A stretch of 64,000 nt of DNA from Paramecium tetraurelia (taxonomy: Eukaryota; Ciliophora; Oligohymenophorea; Peniculida; Parameciidae). Below, piece by piece: positions 47,686-61,300 of the stretch. The notes below the pieces were generated by a model. That model did not search any database and was not told where the DNA came from. It saw nothing but the letters and a program-made list of their open reading frames with translations. The translations under genes were made by a program, and so were the position numbers. Location of the stretch: NCBI RefSeq assembly GCF_000165425.1, contig NW_001799649.1, forward strand, positions 227,565 to 291,564, given 5' to 3'. Numbering within the stretch: position 1 is the first letter of the stretch; each line of letters opens with the position of its first letter.

Positions 47686-50072
47686 ATGTAAGACAATCGA
47701 GTTAGATACATGTACAACTTTCCTTATATTCAAGAAATTCTGCGTATTCTGATGGTAGAAAGGACCTTTCTAAAAACATGGACGTTGTGTGTTTTGCAAT
47801 GGCTGTTGAATTGGACAGAATGATACAAGAAAACAATTTGCTGAAGGAGGAAGTCAAGGAAGTCTCTAATCTTAGAGTGGATCGACTCAATTATGAGAAG
47901 CAAATTGGAGACTTGATGAATAAGATACAATAGCTACTAGCTGAAAATGACATGCTAAAACGGGATAATGACAAATTGAAGACACTCCTAAATCAAGCTA
48001 ATTCAAGGATTCAATAGCTGGAGGGACAAGTTCAAGACTTCCAATAGGAAATACAGACAGTGTCCAATAAGCTGGAAGACATTACTGGGGGAGATGGTGG
48101 TAAATCAAATAGTATGATTTCTTATTTTAGATTTTGACATTGAAGCATTAAAATAGAAGGCAGAGTTGTTGGATAGCTTAGCTAAAGATGGACAATCAAT
48201 GGAGGATCTATCTGACTTGTTGGATTCACTTAGAGAAAAAGCAGAAAAATATGATCATCATTTAGAACTATTAAATGGAAGAGATCTTGAAGATATTTTA
48301 AGTGATCTCGATGAATTAGAAAAGCTGAGGAAATTGGTTAAAGATCTTTAAGCCAAATTGAGTGATATGTAGAAGGAATTAGATGCATTGAAGAAAAAGT
48401 CAAAGGAATTAGATGACATGAAGAAGAAATTGGGAGATGACCCCAATAAGGAGGTTGACAAATTGAGAAAACAATAAAAGGATTAAGAAGATCTCAAGAA
48501 GAAACTGGCTGACGCTTTGAAAGAAATCGAATAATTAAAGAAATTATTGAATGATAAAACTGCTGAATGCAATAGGTTAGGTTAATAGGTTGCTCAACTC
48601 ACTTAAGATAATTAGGCTAAAGATCAAAGAATCTAGGAATTGGAGAGATATGCACAACAATACCAGGAATTGCAAATTAGAGTCAATAAGTTGGAGTAGG
48701 AATTAGATAATTTGTAACGACAATTGAAGGATAAAAATCAATAATTAGAAGATAAAACTAGATTGATTGATAATTTAAATAGAGAGATCTAATAGTTGAA
48801 GGCTGAGTTATAAAGATTAAAGGATTAGATTGCCAATTTGGAGAGAGAAAAATAACAATTATTGCAGCAGTTGCAATAGTTGCAAAATCAACTTGCATAA
48901 TTGTAAGACTTATAAAGAAATTCTTAAGCATAATTACAATAATTAAATTCCATTGCTAATCAAAATGATGATGATAAGGAGAGATATGAACAAGAAATAG
49001 ATGAATTGAAAAATGAAATTGAATCACTCAAAGAAGAAATTGAAGAATTGAATGATTAGATAGCAAAATTAAAGAGAAAGATATCAGAATAGGATGATTA
49101 GATTGATTCATAAACTAAAACTATATCTAATAAGATTGCAAGAATCAAAGAATTAGAAGATCTATTGAATCAAAAAGAAAAAGCAATCAAAGAACAAGAA
49201 ATTAAAATTAAGAAATAACCTGGTTCAAGTGTTGTTTCTGGTGGCAGAGGAGGACAATCAGGATAACCAGGATAAGGTGGTTCTGATGTTAACAACAAAT
49301 CTTTGGCTAATTAATTATAAGGGGGAACTGGATAACCAGGCAGTTATGGATCTAAAAGTGGTCTTGGATAAGGGGATGAATCTTAAAGCACTGTGCTTTT
49401 GAGTCAATATTAAGATGTTTTATTGGCTTATTTGTTGATTGCAGCAGAGAATGAAAGAATTAGTGAGGCTCTAAAAAACACAATTCAAGATTATGAACAC
49501 GTATTAGTTGACTTAAGAAATGCTGAAGGAGAGATCTCTTATTTAAAGAAATCTATCTCAGATTTGCAAGCTTCAATTAATGATGTAAGTAATTCTTTGA
49601 TATTTAGCTTCGATTGCAATTGGATGAGGCAAGAAGAAAGGCTATGAGCAATGATGAATTAGAAAAATTAAGAAGGTAATTGATAGACTATGAAAACAAA
49701 ATAGCCTTGTTGTCAATGGAATTGTAGAGACAGAAGAATGTCTCTGCTTCAGGAATATAAGTGATGTCCTAACAATTGTCTTAATAAAATACATTTGGAT
49801 ATGAGGACAAATAGATCAATTTAGATTAATAATAATTCAGGTCACAGAAAGGATCATAACGAAATTTGAATATCAATGGTGATGATGAATCTTGGAGATT
49901 ACAGAAAATCATTGAAGATTAATTATGTTTGATAGTCCTTATGTCAGCTGAACTCGAAACCTTAAGATCATAGGAGTAATCTAATCAAAAATTGAGTTAA
50001 TCAGGAATTCAAAGATCAACGGTTTAAACTAGTTAGGTTTAGGTGGGCTACGGAAAAAGCACATTATATTGA
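47686..50072 (+). CDS. Long coiled-coil protein with Gly/Gln-rich linker, 769 aa
   Basis: The start is ATG at 47686 (MQDNRVRYINSAYSDG) after choosing a 23-nt first intron (GTACAACTTT...TTCAAG). Two further introns of 31 nt (near 48102) and 23 nt (near 49587) leave exactly 770 codons. The stop is TGA 50070-50072. Almost continuous heptads run from residue 40 to 500. A Gly/Gln/Ser-rich flexible linker (GGRGGQSGQPGQGG) follows, then two short helical segments that both begin AxLLxxAENERI-like or LIVLMSAELETL. The paired helices joined by linkers suggest a structural scaffold protein. Function is not recognised. Confidence 0.85.
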
Positions 50073-50131
50073 ATAATCATATAGTAAAACATCAATAAAT
50101 TATAATTGATATTCAATATATATATATACTA

Positions 50132-51252
50132 TCATTTCTTTGAAGATTAATATAAGCTTTGGGATGATTATCTTTGATAAAAGGGGTAGAGCCTGTCAGT
50201 ATTAGATAGACTATTAAATTGATTATTGGGTTCTTCCTGTTTTTTGTTGTAATCCATGTAATGGTATTTTGGCAGTTATTGTGATTTGTCCTCTTTCATA
50301 AAGGAGTAATCAAGCAGAGATTTGTATTATACATGTTCCGTTTTTAATCTCTCTTAATTGTAATTGTAGGGAGAGGCCTTCTCTTGCAATTGCTTGGGTT
50401 ATTTCTGAATCTCCAAATGAGATAAATACATGTGCTAAGGAGCAACCTTCTTATAATCTAATTGAGTCTATTAAACCTATTGTTATTGTTTCTATTATTG
50501 CAATTGTGATCTATCCAAAATCTGCTATTTTTATAGCTAGACTGCTGATTTCTCGATGTAGTCGTTTAGATCTTAATTGTAGGAAACTAATAGTGGAATA
50601 AATAGATTTATTACCTTTTGGTTTAACTTCTTTAAATTCCAGATTTTATTGGATGTAATTTCTAATAGATTTTAGTTCTGGAGATGCATCTTCTTAACAT
50701 GCCTTTCTCAGTTTGTCTAGGGCGTCTGACAAATTCAAGATTTCTTTGCAAATCAGAGAAAACTTTTAAAATTGAGCGGCCTCCATTTTTTATAATTATC
50801 CTTAAATGTCGCTGATGTCCAATTCCTTGACTAGAGAGTCGATGGTCGATGAATTATAGTATTTTTTAGATATGTTTGTAATGTGTTCGACGGTCCTATT
50901 GAATGGGTTGTAATGCTTCTTGACTTTGTCCTTCAATTCTGTGCATCTCTTCTTCAGTGTTTACATTATGTCTGTTTAAGCTATTTGCATTAGTTGGTCA
51001 AGAGTGTTGTTTATACCTTCCGCATTCTGCACGTCTTGGATTCTTTAAACCAGAGAGTCACTATCATAAAGAGACACATAATCACTTTGTAATCATGGTT
51101 TCGAATTCGTTAATTTAAAGAACTTTGGAATCGTGACGCTTATGATCCCAAGCACAGGATTTGCAAATCAGTCTCCGATCAGTGCATTCCTTTAGAGTAC
51201 AAACGAATTCTATGGGGTTTCTGTATTTGCAAACGCATAATCGATGATTCAT
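50132..51252 (-). CDS. B-box-like zinc-finger coiled-coil protein, 355 aa
   Basis: The start is ATG at 51252 (MNHRLCVC) and the stop TGA at 50134-50132. Introns of 25 nt (GTGATTATGT...GATAG) and 28 nt (GTAATAAATC...CTATTAG) leave exactly 356 codons. Residues 3-45 are a Cys/His cluster of B-box type: CVC, FVC...KEC, LICKSC, DHKRH. A helical region of about 170 residues follows, then a Gln-rich tail with polyQ encoded by CAA/TAA/TAG mixes. It resembles the first modules of the TRIM-like protein 3 kb away. It is divergent from the next gene, with only 6 bp between start codons. Confidence 0.8.
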
Positions 51253-51258
51253 TAATAT

Positions 51259-51792
51259 ATGAAAAAGAAATAAGTCAAATCAAAATCCCCAACGCCTGTT
51301 AAATAACATACTGCAATCGACACTCCAAGATTCAAGGAAAAGGCTTCGTAACTGTCTCAAATACCTCAATCCCCCAAAATCCAATTAGACTCAGAGTACT
51401 TTTCTTTTGGTGGAATGGAGCAACACAAAAAGCAATCTAAATCTGTCCATGAATTCAACGACAAAGATAAGAAACTCAATAATAGCTTTACCAAGGATAA
51501 AAAAGTTACAGACACTAAGCCTTAAAAAGTTTAGATCTTTAATAACAACTACCAAATAATTAACATCAATCAAATTGAGAAAAAGGAATCAATTCGTTCC
51601 TTACAGAGATAATTTCAATAGATTTTGGAGAACCAAGTACCTAAAAAGTCAGCTACTCCTGTGAAAACTAATCCATCTAGTAGTCCTATATAAAGTACAG
51701 CAACCAAAGCTCCCGCCTTCCCTTCAGCCAATAATTACTTCTAAAGAATCAAAAAATCAGGTTAATCCACTTTGTTAAGGAAAAAGTTTTGA
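51259..51792 (+). CDS. Hypothetical basic, Ser/Lys/Gln-rich protein, 177 aa
   Basis: The start is ATG at 51259 and the stop TGA at 51790-51792, 178 codons with no intron required. The composition is disordered: Lys, Ser, Gln, Pro and Asn, with a short amphipathic helix near residues 105-130 (EKKESIRSLQRQFQQILEN). There is no domain signature. Its start is 6 bp from the divergent B-box-like gene, and its stop is 15 bp before the next ATG on the same strand. Confidence 0.7.
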
Positions 51793-51807
51793 TTAATAAA
51801 TATATAT

Positions 51808-52230
51808 ATGAATTAAACGAGCCTCTCTCCCAAAGTACACAACATTAAATTCGATCAATATTCTTTAAATATGAAAAGTGTCTCTCGATGTAAAACTGAA
51901 TTGGGTATAGTTCATTAAAAACCAATGATCAACTTAAAACAAATTCTTAAGGATCACAAATCATTTAGTAATCACACCCAAATTGAAACAGCTCGAACAT
52001 ACATGGTGGCAACAGATTCATAAAAAAGATTCCTAATTCAAAAACGAGGATCTCGAGTTGCAGCATCAAAACCAAGATATTCTGAAGACTTAGAGAAAAT
52101 AAAATAAAAATTTATTAAAGTAGCCGAAAGCTGGCATCAAAAAGAAGAAAATTATCTCAAAGAACAAACTCTTCTGAAGTAAGAAATTGCGAGATTGCAT
52201 GTGATTATTTAGCATCTTACAAAAAAATGA
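51808..52230 (+). CDS. Hypothetical protein with C-terminal coiled coil, 140 aa
   Basis: The start is ATG at 51808 (MNQTSLSPKVHNIKFDQYS) and the stop TGA at 52228-52230, 141 codons uninterrupted. The basic Ser-rich N-terminal half gives way to a helix over the last 45 residues (EDLEKIKQKFIKVAESWHQK). It is 15 bp downstream of the preceding gene on the same strand. The two could be one transcription unit, or one gene if an intron removes the TGA. Family unknown. Confidence 0.65.
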
Positions 52231-53109
52231 AAATCTTCCTATTTATTTATAAATTTACTAAACTTCATTTTCAATATCCTATTATTTCTAAAGCTTTTGC
52301 TCTTGTGATTAATTCTTTCATACTGTTTAACCACAACTACTCAATACTGTAATAATAATTATTGATTAAATTGCAAAACATTTTATTACATTATAGAGAT
52401 GACCACTTATATCAATAAATATGATCTGTTCTTTGGATTCAAAAATGATTGGAAAATTAGTTATTCTACTTTGTTTAAGATTACTTATTTTCTAAAATTA
52501 ATAAATGTAATTTATACTTTTAATATATTATCTGTGTATACTTATATTCTTAAAGAATTCTCTAGGCTTTTTAAGTTTGATTATCTTGTTTTAAATATTT
52601 AAGCCTTGATCTTTTAATTCTGACAACCCCTCTATGATAAAGTGAGAATTTTTTTTAAAGAACATTAACGATATTAGTTACATACCTTAAATTATTCATT
52701 TGTAACTATATTTTTGCTACATAACAAAACTAGAATTAGTTTAATAATTCTTCATAAATTGAAAATTAAGATAAATCTTCTGAAGCTTTTGAAATACTCT
52801 TAATGTAACCTTGCATATAATAAATTAATATGACATATAGAGATACTACTTTTTATATCAAAAAATCTTTATCTACAAAATAATAAATTTAGAATAGAAG
52901 GGAGATCATCAGTATTATTCTTTTAAAATTTTGTTTGATAATGTCGATCATTTTAGATACAAATTCATTTAATCAATAGTTGAAGACAATCTTGGATATA
53001 GACAAACTTAATTGGTATTTGAAGTGACTCATAATGTCAGCCATTATTCTTATGATTATTATGAGATGTTATATTATTTGAGTATAATCAATTTAAATTT
53101 TATTTTTTT
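52231..53109. other. Long AT-rich intergenic region with one weak ORF
   Basis: Most of this 0.88-kb gap shows no coding pattern. A 74-aa frame (52399-52623) is rich in Phe, Tyr, Ile and Leu. It has one in-frame TAA and no close relative in look to the neighbours; it may be a membrane-protein relic or chance in AT-rich DNA. No other element is seen. Confidence 0.35.
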
Positions 53110-54993
53110 ATGGATAAATTTGAGAAGCGCCTAAACCAAGTAAGTATGGGAACACCCAAAAATCCGGTTATTCAATAATCCACTCTTAAATAAACTGATG
53201 CAGCAAAGAGCTACGCTTCTTTTAATGATTTTAATAAAATAGGAGATTAATATGATAATGAAGCTGTTAATTTGAGATCGCAAGTATAAATATTAGAGGG
53301 GAAGCTATAATTTTACGAACGAGAATTTTAAATCAAAGTAATGATAATATTGTTACAAATTTAAGTAAGCATCTCTTGAGAAGCGAATACAATAATTGAT
53401 ATCCACTTCATCATAGTTAACTCAATAGAATACGCAATTAAAGTTGCAATACTCAGCCTTATTGAATGAGTATCAGCTTCTTTAAGAGAAATTGGTATAA
53501 TAGGAGAAAGGGCAGAAGGAATACGAAGAGAAAGTGAGATCATAACTTGACGGTTTGAATAAATTCTAAATGGAAAAAGAACAATTAATATAGTATGCAA
53601 ATAAATGTCGAGAAAGATCAAAATAAAGGAAAATCAAAGTCAAAGACTTGACAGCTAAAGTATAAGATCTACAAGAATAAGCCAAATAATATGAATTATA
53701 ATTTGAATAAGCCAACATTGAAAAACAATAGATTTACGATTAATTGCAACAACAAATCTTATTGCTTTCAGAATAGAATGAAGATTGGCAACTAAAATAT
53801 GAAGCAATTGTTGAAAATTTCAAGCATCATCTGGCAGATTAAAATGATAGCCAATAAGAAGAACAATTATTAGCTACTCATACCATATTGGATCAGCATG
53901 AAGCCTAGACAGTTTAGCAACAATTGGAGAATCTGAGTTTAATAAATAAGGAACTAAACCAATTATTGAGTCAATTGAAAAATGCCAATTAAATCAACTC
54001 TTCAGCATTTGAAATGCCTCAAATAAAAGAATTAGCAGAGATGTTTAATAGAATGATAGATAAATTAATGGAATTATAATAGAAAAAGACTTAGCTTAAG
54101 GAATAACTTAAAGTATAAATATATAAATAAGATTTTATTAGTAAAATTAATTCCATTTATAGCAGTAGGTTTCAATAAAATCTAGTTCTGGGAATTAGAG
54201 TCCGAACATGCATGATGAGAGAACTAAAATGCTCTTCGAATAAAGAATCCTTGAATTAGAGCAGTATGAATGATTTAATACTAGATTCTATTAGAGAGAC
54301 AAGAAGCAAGAAAAGGTTCGATCCATTACTCAACCAAAATATAATGATCAAAAACTAAAATAAGTTATTTCAGTTATCTCCTAAATGCTGGAAGAATTTC
54401 TAATTTAACAAAGAACCCTATCTCTTTTAAATCTTTAATTGAATGATATGCAATAAGATCTCAGAATCCAGCCAAACAGAAAATTGTTCAAAGTTGTGAC
54501 TTGGGTCATTATTACAATAACTCGTATTAAGAAAATCAAGAATTCTTCATATTATCAATAGTTTGTCTAATACAACAAATTAAGAATTGAAATGCCTATT
54601 TTTGATTCATTTAATCAAATCCTGGAACTTGTTACAAGTCAACAATCTTTAATTGACACATTGTAAAGAGCTGTTGATCAAAAAGGATCTGACGGGGCAC
54701 TATAAGAATAAGAAATATAGTAGATGGTTGATTAAGAATTGAGAGAATAACTAATGGCTTTGTAGATTGAACTTGACAATAATAATAAGAAGATGATTGA
54801 ATATAAATTGAAATCAGAATAAGATATTGAAGAAAGAGATTAGCATATTCTTGAGTTGCAGGAATAGCTTTAAGAACTCCCTAACGATTACAATTAAGAA
54901 TTGCTGGAACAATTGGAGGATCAAAATAATAGAGTTAAGAATATTGAAAATGAATTTAATGTTTTGCAGGATTTGATCAATTCGTTAATGTGA
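53110..54993 (+). CDS. Long coiled-coil protein, 601 aa
   Basis: The start is ATG at 53110 (MDKFEKRLNQVSMGTPKNP) and the stop TGA at 54991-54993. Introns of 28 nt (near 53339), 29 nt (near 54111) and 21 nt (near 54265) leave exactly 602 codons. Residues 55-330 are Gln/Glu/Lys/Leu coiled coil. A central globular-looking segment with a hydrophobic patch (LFKVVTWVIITITRIKKI) separates it from a second coiled coil to the C-terminus. No catalytic motif is visible. It is likely a cytoskeletal or ciliary structural protein by composition only, and it sits upstream of CFAP46 on the same strand. Confidence 0.85.
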
Positions 54994-55341
54994 TTATTGT
55001 TATATCAATATTATTCTATTTGGATTTCACCCAAAGAATAAAGTCCATCTTATATTATATTAAATAACTTATAATTTAAGAGAATCTATAATAGAATATT
55101 AGAATAGAATGGTTTTATTATCATAATTATTTGTATAAGGATGATAACTAAATAGGTAAACTGAAATTTTATTTTATTTAAATTTGATATATAATGTTAT
55201 CTGCTTCATATATTATCATGAACATTCTCTATCAAGAACAAGAGATCTTTCTTATCAAACAAAGTTAATATATTTATAGGTTCAAGAAATCATAGAAAAA
55301 AGGAAGCTATATTTTTGATTAATTTTATATTTTAAAAAGTA
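54994..55341. other. Intergenic region upstream of CFAP46
   Basis: This 348-bp AT-rich region should contain the 3' end of the coiled-coil gene and the CFAP46 promoter. No recognisable motif or gene. Confidence 0.35.
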
Positions 55342-58300
55342 ATGAGTAATGAAGAGTATATAATTGATAACTTAATCAACGAAGCTAGATTCTTTATTGA
55401 TCACAGAGATGATAACGAGACCTTTCTGAGTCAAAGTTAGGATTCTATAGATAAAATCAACCAGATCCTAAAGAAAAATATCAGGTATGCATATCAATAA
55501 TATTCAGATCATCATTTCTAGATATTTCATAAGAGGTGATCATCAAATATTGTGAGGCTTGTTTGATTGTGCCAGACAAGGCTCATATCGCACAATAATA
55601 CATAGATTTGTATTTCCAAAGGAACACATCATAAGGGCAGTTTTACATCCGCGCATTATTTATAAAAGCTCGTCTCATATCAATGAATGGACATGACCGT
55701 CTACTAAAGGCAGAAGACATGATAAAGAATCTAAAACTCTCTCTCACATATGTGCAATAAGGATTGGATATCATTTCCAAACCTGAGAATAAATAGAAAT
55801 ATGGTTTTCTCATTTACAATGCTTCTATTTGTGTTTATAACATTATTCGTCCTATGCTAAAACCCTAATGGCAATTATCATTTGTGGATATTCTGGATAA
55901 AATAGATAAAATGTTTGAAGAAGTGGATGAAGCCGATTATGACTGGAGATGTCGTTTTACATGGCTTCTTTTCTATTGTTTGTACGATGATAGGAAGGCT
56001 GATGCATTTAAATTACTGGATCGTTTGTGGGAAACCACAAAAAAGAAAGGAGATTGCGATTTCTAAAACTCATTGTTAAGATTGAGAATTCACATTGGCA
56101 AAGAATATAAGCAAGCCTTGGATTCTGCCTTCAAAGAATCAGAGTCTGCTCCATCAGAAAAGGCTTGGAAATCCTTATTTATGCTATAGAAAATGAGAAG
56201 TGGATTAATCCCTGAAGCCTAAGTAGAAAAGGAGTTGATCAATTTAATTAATTCAATTTCGAGTGCAGTGCTACCTGGCAATGAAGTGGCAGCAACCAAC
56301 AAACTAGCACCAGTGTTTTAGGAAAGATTAGCAGAATCTGGAAGGGTGGCACTTCAGTATAACTTAGTCAACATAGCAGATTCAATTACAGCATTTTTAA
56401 GTAGAGTGAGACAATTGCATTAGAAGGCATACATTTTACATGAATACAACAAGGCTGAATTGTTTATCAAGAAGGCTGGTCCACTTATCGACAATAAAAC
56501 AGGAATGAGATTGAATTCTCTTTAAATAAAGATGTAAGAAGTCGAAAGAAGAATTGAGGCTTTGAAAACAATGGAAAAAGTGATGGTCACAAATAAGAAA
56601 TTAAACGACCCTGACTTAATATTTGAAGGTGCTGTTTTAATATGGAATATTTCCCTACCATTTTTGAATGCTCAATATAGAGTTCATGTCTACAAGGCTT
56701 TTTCCATGGCTTGCTAATTGTTAGAACAACTCCAATGTGTTGACCATGCTTTAAGAGTGAATTTCCATATAGAATTAGCCAAAAGTGACTTACAAGAAGA
56801 TTTAGCTGTTAAAGCAGAGTAACACATAAAGAAAGCCTTGTAACTTGATTACAGTGTGCCATTGGGGAAAGTGCAATTTAAATATGATGAAGGAGAGGAT
56901 TTGGGATTGTATTAAAGACCATATGATAAATATTTACGTAATTTAGAGGAGAAGATTAGACTGAAGTTAAATATTTATCAGGAACCAAAAAATGATATTG
57001 AAAGAGTGATTACTCAGTTAGAGAATGTGTAAGCAGCCAAGTCTGAAAATCTCAGGATTGATATCTTATAAAAGTGCTTAGGAACCATTGTTAATTTGTA
57101 GGAATAAGAATATTGGTATGATACAAAATTAGACCTTGTAGAGGAAGAGTAAAACAGAGAAAAAGTATTAAAGAAGCAAGAAAATTTATATCAATTTAAA
57201 TAGAAGAAATTATTAGCAGCTGAAATTGCAAGACTAGCATTTGAATGGGAATTTAATGATTTAGCATTTAAAGCGTGTGAATTTGTATGCAATGACACGT
57301 GGGATGTTAAGAATGCTTCAGAGATGATTTTGGCTTAAGTAGAATGTTAATATAGAATGGCCTAAATGATAATTGATAATTTGATTAAGGATAATTTTGA
57401 AATTCCTTTTGCTGATCCAATTAGAGTAGAAGAAAATGAGAATGTGGAAGAGTTAAGTTAAGAAAAGAAGGATCAAGTGTTGTCATTAAAAAGAAAGATG
57501 TGTTCTAATTTTGTCAAAGGATTGAAGTTGGCAGATTCAATTAAATAAACTTGGTTAGTATTTAATGGGGCCATATACATTTGGAATAACTTCTTAACAA
57601 TTTTCCGTAATCCTATTAACGATAGTAAGTTATTGCCAGAAATCACCAATTTATTGAAAGAATTTTTTGAAATTATGAAGAATTCTTTGAAGGAAATTGA
57701 AAAAAAATTGATAAATGATTATGATATCGATACTAAAATATAGGTATTGGCTAATATTGGATTGGTTTATGCAAGGTTGATGGAAGGCAAGGCTCAATAT
57801 GATGAAGTTATGAGAGTATGTGAGGCACTTTTACTAACACCATTATCTCCTCACACTCGTAAATTGATCAATTCAATCAAAGCAAGAGTGTCAGGTACTG
57901 CTAAAACTAGTGCAGCTAAGCCAGGAGCATAATAAGATAAGAAGGGAACTAAATAACCATAGTAATCATCCTCTGATAGTGTCATCTTTGATGTTGTTTC
58001 GTAATTGGAAATTATTTAAAATTCAACCAATAAAGCACAAACTTAGGATTTGATTAAAAAATGCTTTGAAACTCTTGTAGGATGGACAGCAAAAGAGAAT
58101 GATGAGACTGAACTAGAGTTGCATGCTGAATTGTGGGCAAGATTAGCCAGATTGTCATTAAATGAAGAGACCATATTAATGTACAAGTATTCATTGAGAT
58201 GTGTTCAATATTCATTACAATTATTGACATCGGATTTATCCACTATTCCAGCATCAAGGTTAAGGTGGTATTCATTGGCTGAATACATATATAGTGAGAA

Positions 58301-61300
58301 TTTATTAAGAATGCTTAACACAGAAACACAAGAGACTGAGTCTTAAGAATCGTTGCTGTTTTCAAGTTTGTTCCATGCAATTGAAGCTGCCAATAAAGGA
58401 TTAAAAGCAGGAATCAATAGTTTAGTGTTGGATGCATCCAAATAAGTATGGAATTTATGCGCAAGATTGGAAGAGAGTGCTTAAAACAGAAAACATTTGA
58501 TTAAGCCAGTCTATTCTTGTTTGAATTATTTGAAAGAATGCAAAGAAAAGAGTGAACCTGATCTAGTGTTATTGCTAGCCTAATTACTCTTTAAAAGTGC
58601 TTTAGAAAATGAAGATTACAAGTTAGGGGAAATGGCAGCTGATATGGTATTTGAATTAGTACCCAAAAATATGGCCAAACCCATTTGGGAAGCCAAAATG
58701 ATTTTTATGAGCAAACAAGGCAAGAATGAATTACAAGCAATTGTCAATATGAAAGAAGCAGACGCATCTCTTTAAGCCAAGGTTTGGATCAGATTAGCCA
58801 GAGTTTCGAATAACCTTTATAAATAATATACAGCCTATAATAAAGCCATTGAATTATTGAAGAAGGATTCATCGGTGGAAATTGTTGAAGTCTTAATAGA
58901 ATTTTCTGAATGGTTACTCAGAAATGGAAATGAAAAATAATTAGTAATTGAAAATTTAATGTAAGCAGCTGATACTTTAATTGAAATTGAAATGGAGGAT
59001 GATGAGGAAGAAGAAGAAGGAGATGAAGAGCAGAACTCATCAACCATTTTCAGCAGAAGTACAAGAGGCAAAAAGTCTACTGTTTCCAAATAATCAAAAC
59101 AAAAGTCTAAAATGACGAAGAAAACTACTAAGAATACTGTTAAATAAAATAAAAGCAAAGAATAAAAATCATAAATATCTGGTTAAAAATCAAGTAATTA
59201 AAGATTTTCAAGAGCTGCAAATGTTAGAACTACTACAATCAAAAGCAATAAATAGAAATCAAAAATATTTAGACCACGAGAGGAGGAAGCTAATCCAAAT
59301 AGATTGAATTGTGCTCATTATGAACGATTAATGAGAATCCACATCATGCTAGCCATGATTGCTGATACAATGGAATAATCTATTCAATTTGCTATCGATG
59401 CTAAAGTATTTTTAGTCAAAATCATTGAAATCTCATTTCAAACTATGAATGAATTTGAAGAGAATGCTGCTAAATATACAAATATCATTGACGAAAAAAC
59501 AAGCAAATAACAATAATAATAGCCGAAACCTCAATAATAAGATGATTTCTCACCCAGATACCTGTTACCTACTTGCATCTAGGATTGGATCAAATTGCAA
59601 TTTAGTAAAGAGTTCCTAGAACGAGTAAAAAGCTATGAAGATTTCAACTTTATGGGTAAGTACTTGTTTGATAAGGCTTAATTGACTTACACCTACATAA
59701 ACAATCTTATTAGCATATTTGAAAAATACGGTCTCTAAATTCATAATATACCTATTTTTGTATTTTAGAAGTTCTTTGTTAAGGAAATATTGAATAATTC
59801 TTATTTAGATAGATTAATTGATGTCAAATTTAGCAAGTGCTTACACTTAGTAGGATTTCATAGTGAGGCCGATTAAATGTATCAACAATCAAATATTGTT
59901 AAATTTAAACTCACAGAATAAGAGAAAAAGCAATTGCTTGCGAAAACTGAATCTAGTGTTTTGCAATAAAATCGATCAAGACCTGCAGATATAATGGAAC
60001 AGAATCTACCTTAAGCCAATATTATTAGTGAGATCTTCGTCTACACAATTCTAACAGATTTAGGAAATGAGTTAATATTCTAGGGAGAGATATATAGGGC
60101 TAAAGAATTATTGGCTGAATCCCATAAGCATGCTAAAATAGTCTCAGATTTAGAGTTAATGGGTAGAATCTTATGTCTTCAAGGTCAAATTGCATTCCTG
60201 GAGGGGGAATTCAAAGATTCAATTGAAAACCATAAACTATCCCACAAATTGATTAAAAATGTGAGTTAATGGGAGGTCTCATCTATTGAGACATACAAAA
60301 CCTTATATAAGCTTGGAAAATACGATGACATCAGACAATTTTTAAAATAGATTACAGAAGTCTTGTTAGAAGTCTTAAATAAACCCAACTATTAACCTAA
60401 TAAATTGCAGATTTACCAAACATTAACTACTTTGTACATTTTACAATCAAAAATATCAGCAAAAGACTTATTTAAAGAATTTTCTTATGAAGCATTTAAA
60501 TTAATAGCAGAGAACTTGGAAAAATCATTAAAGTGTATTTAACATGGTGGATTTATGACACATCAGGTAGACCTCATCATTAATTTGGTCAATAAAATTC
60601 TAATTTTTATTAGAAATAGAAATTATACTAAAATAGACTAAGTAGAAATTTACTTTAAAATACTCTAAAGATTATAAAATTCTATATTGAAACCTCTAGA
60701 ATAATAGAGTAGATCACTTTTAAAGTATACTTTATTAATTGAGAAAGAATAAGAGTCCATAAGATCTCCGATAATGGATTAATAAGCAAAAATAAGAGTG
60801 ATAATGGCATCTTGTTTTATTGAGATGGGATTGATTAAATGGTTAAGAAAGCAACAATCATTACCTGATCTCTAAGGGTCTGATGATGATAACAATAATG
60901 ATCAACAAGAGGATAAACCTATCGAATAGTTAAGTAATTATGAACCTCTTTAGAAATTCTTAACTTAATTAACAATTAAGATTTAAAGAGCAATTCAACC
61001 GTTGCCTTAACGATTGGAGTCTTTTGAAAAGGCTACTGCAATTTTGATATCAACCTTGAAATAGTTGAAAAAGGATTCATTTTGGTACACTATTGCTGAA
61101 ATTGAATTAGTAAGAGCTAAGCGATTCTTGGCAATCAGTAAGCAATAATTGGATGATGTTTGGGATGCACCAACATTGTCTTAAGATTAAATACCATAAT
61201 AAAATGAAGAAGATAATATGTTCGATTACAAGACAGATGCTTTGCAAAGTGCACTTAAACTAATTAAAGATCTAGAATCAAAGGGGTTCAATGTACTTAA

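Noticed and set aside
58835-59158. 107-aa minus-strand frame with a Ser run
   Set aside because: It is the antisense of the acidic/Lys-rich insert of CFAP46, whose frame is continuous.
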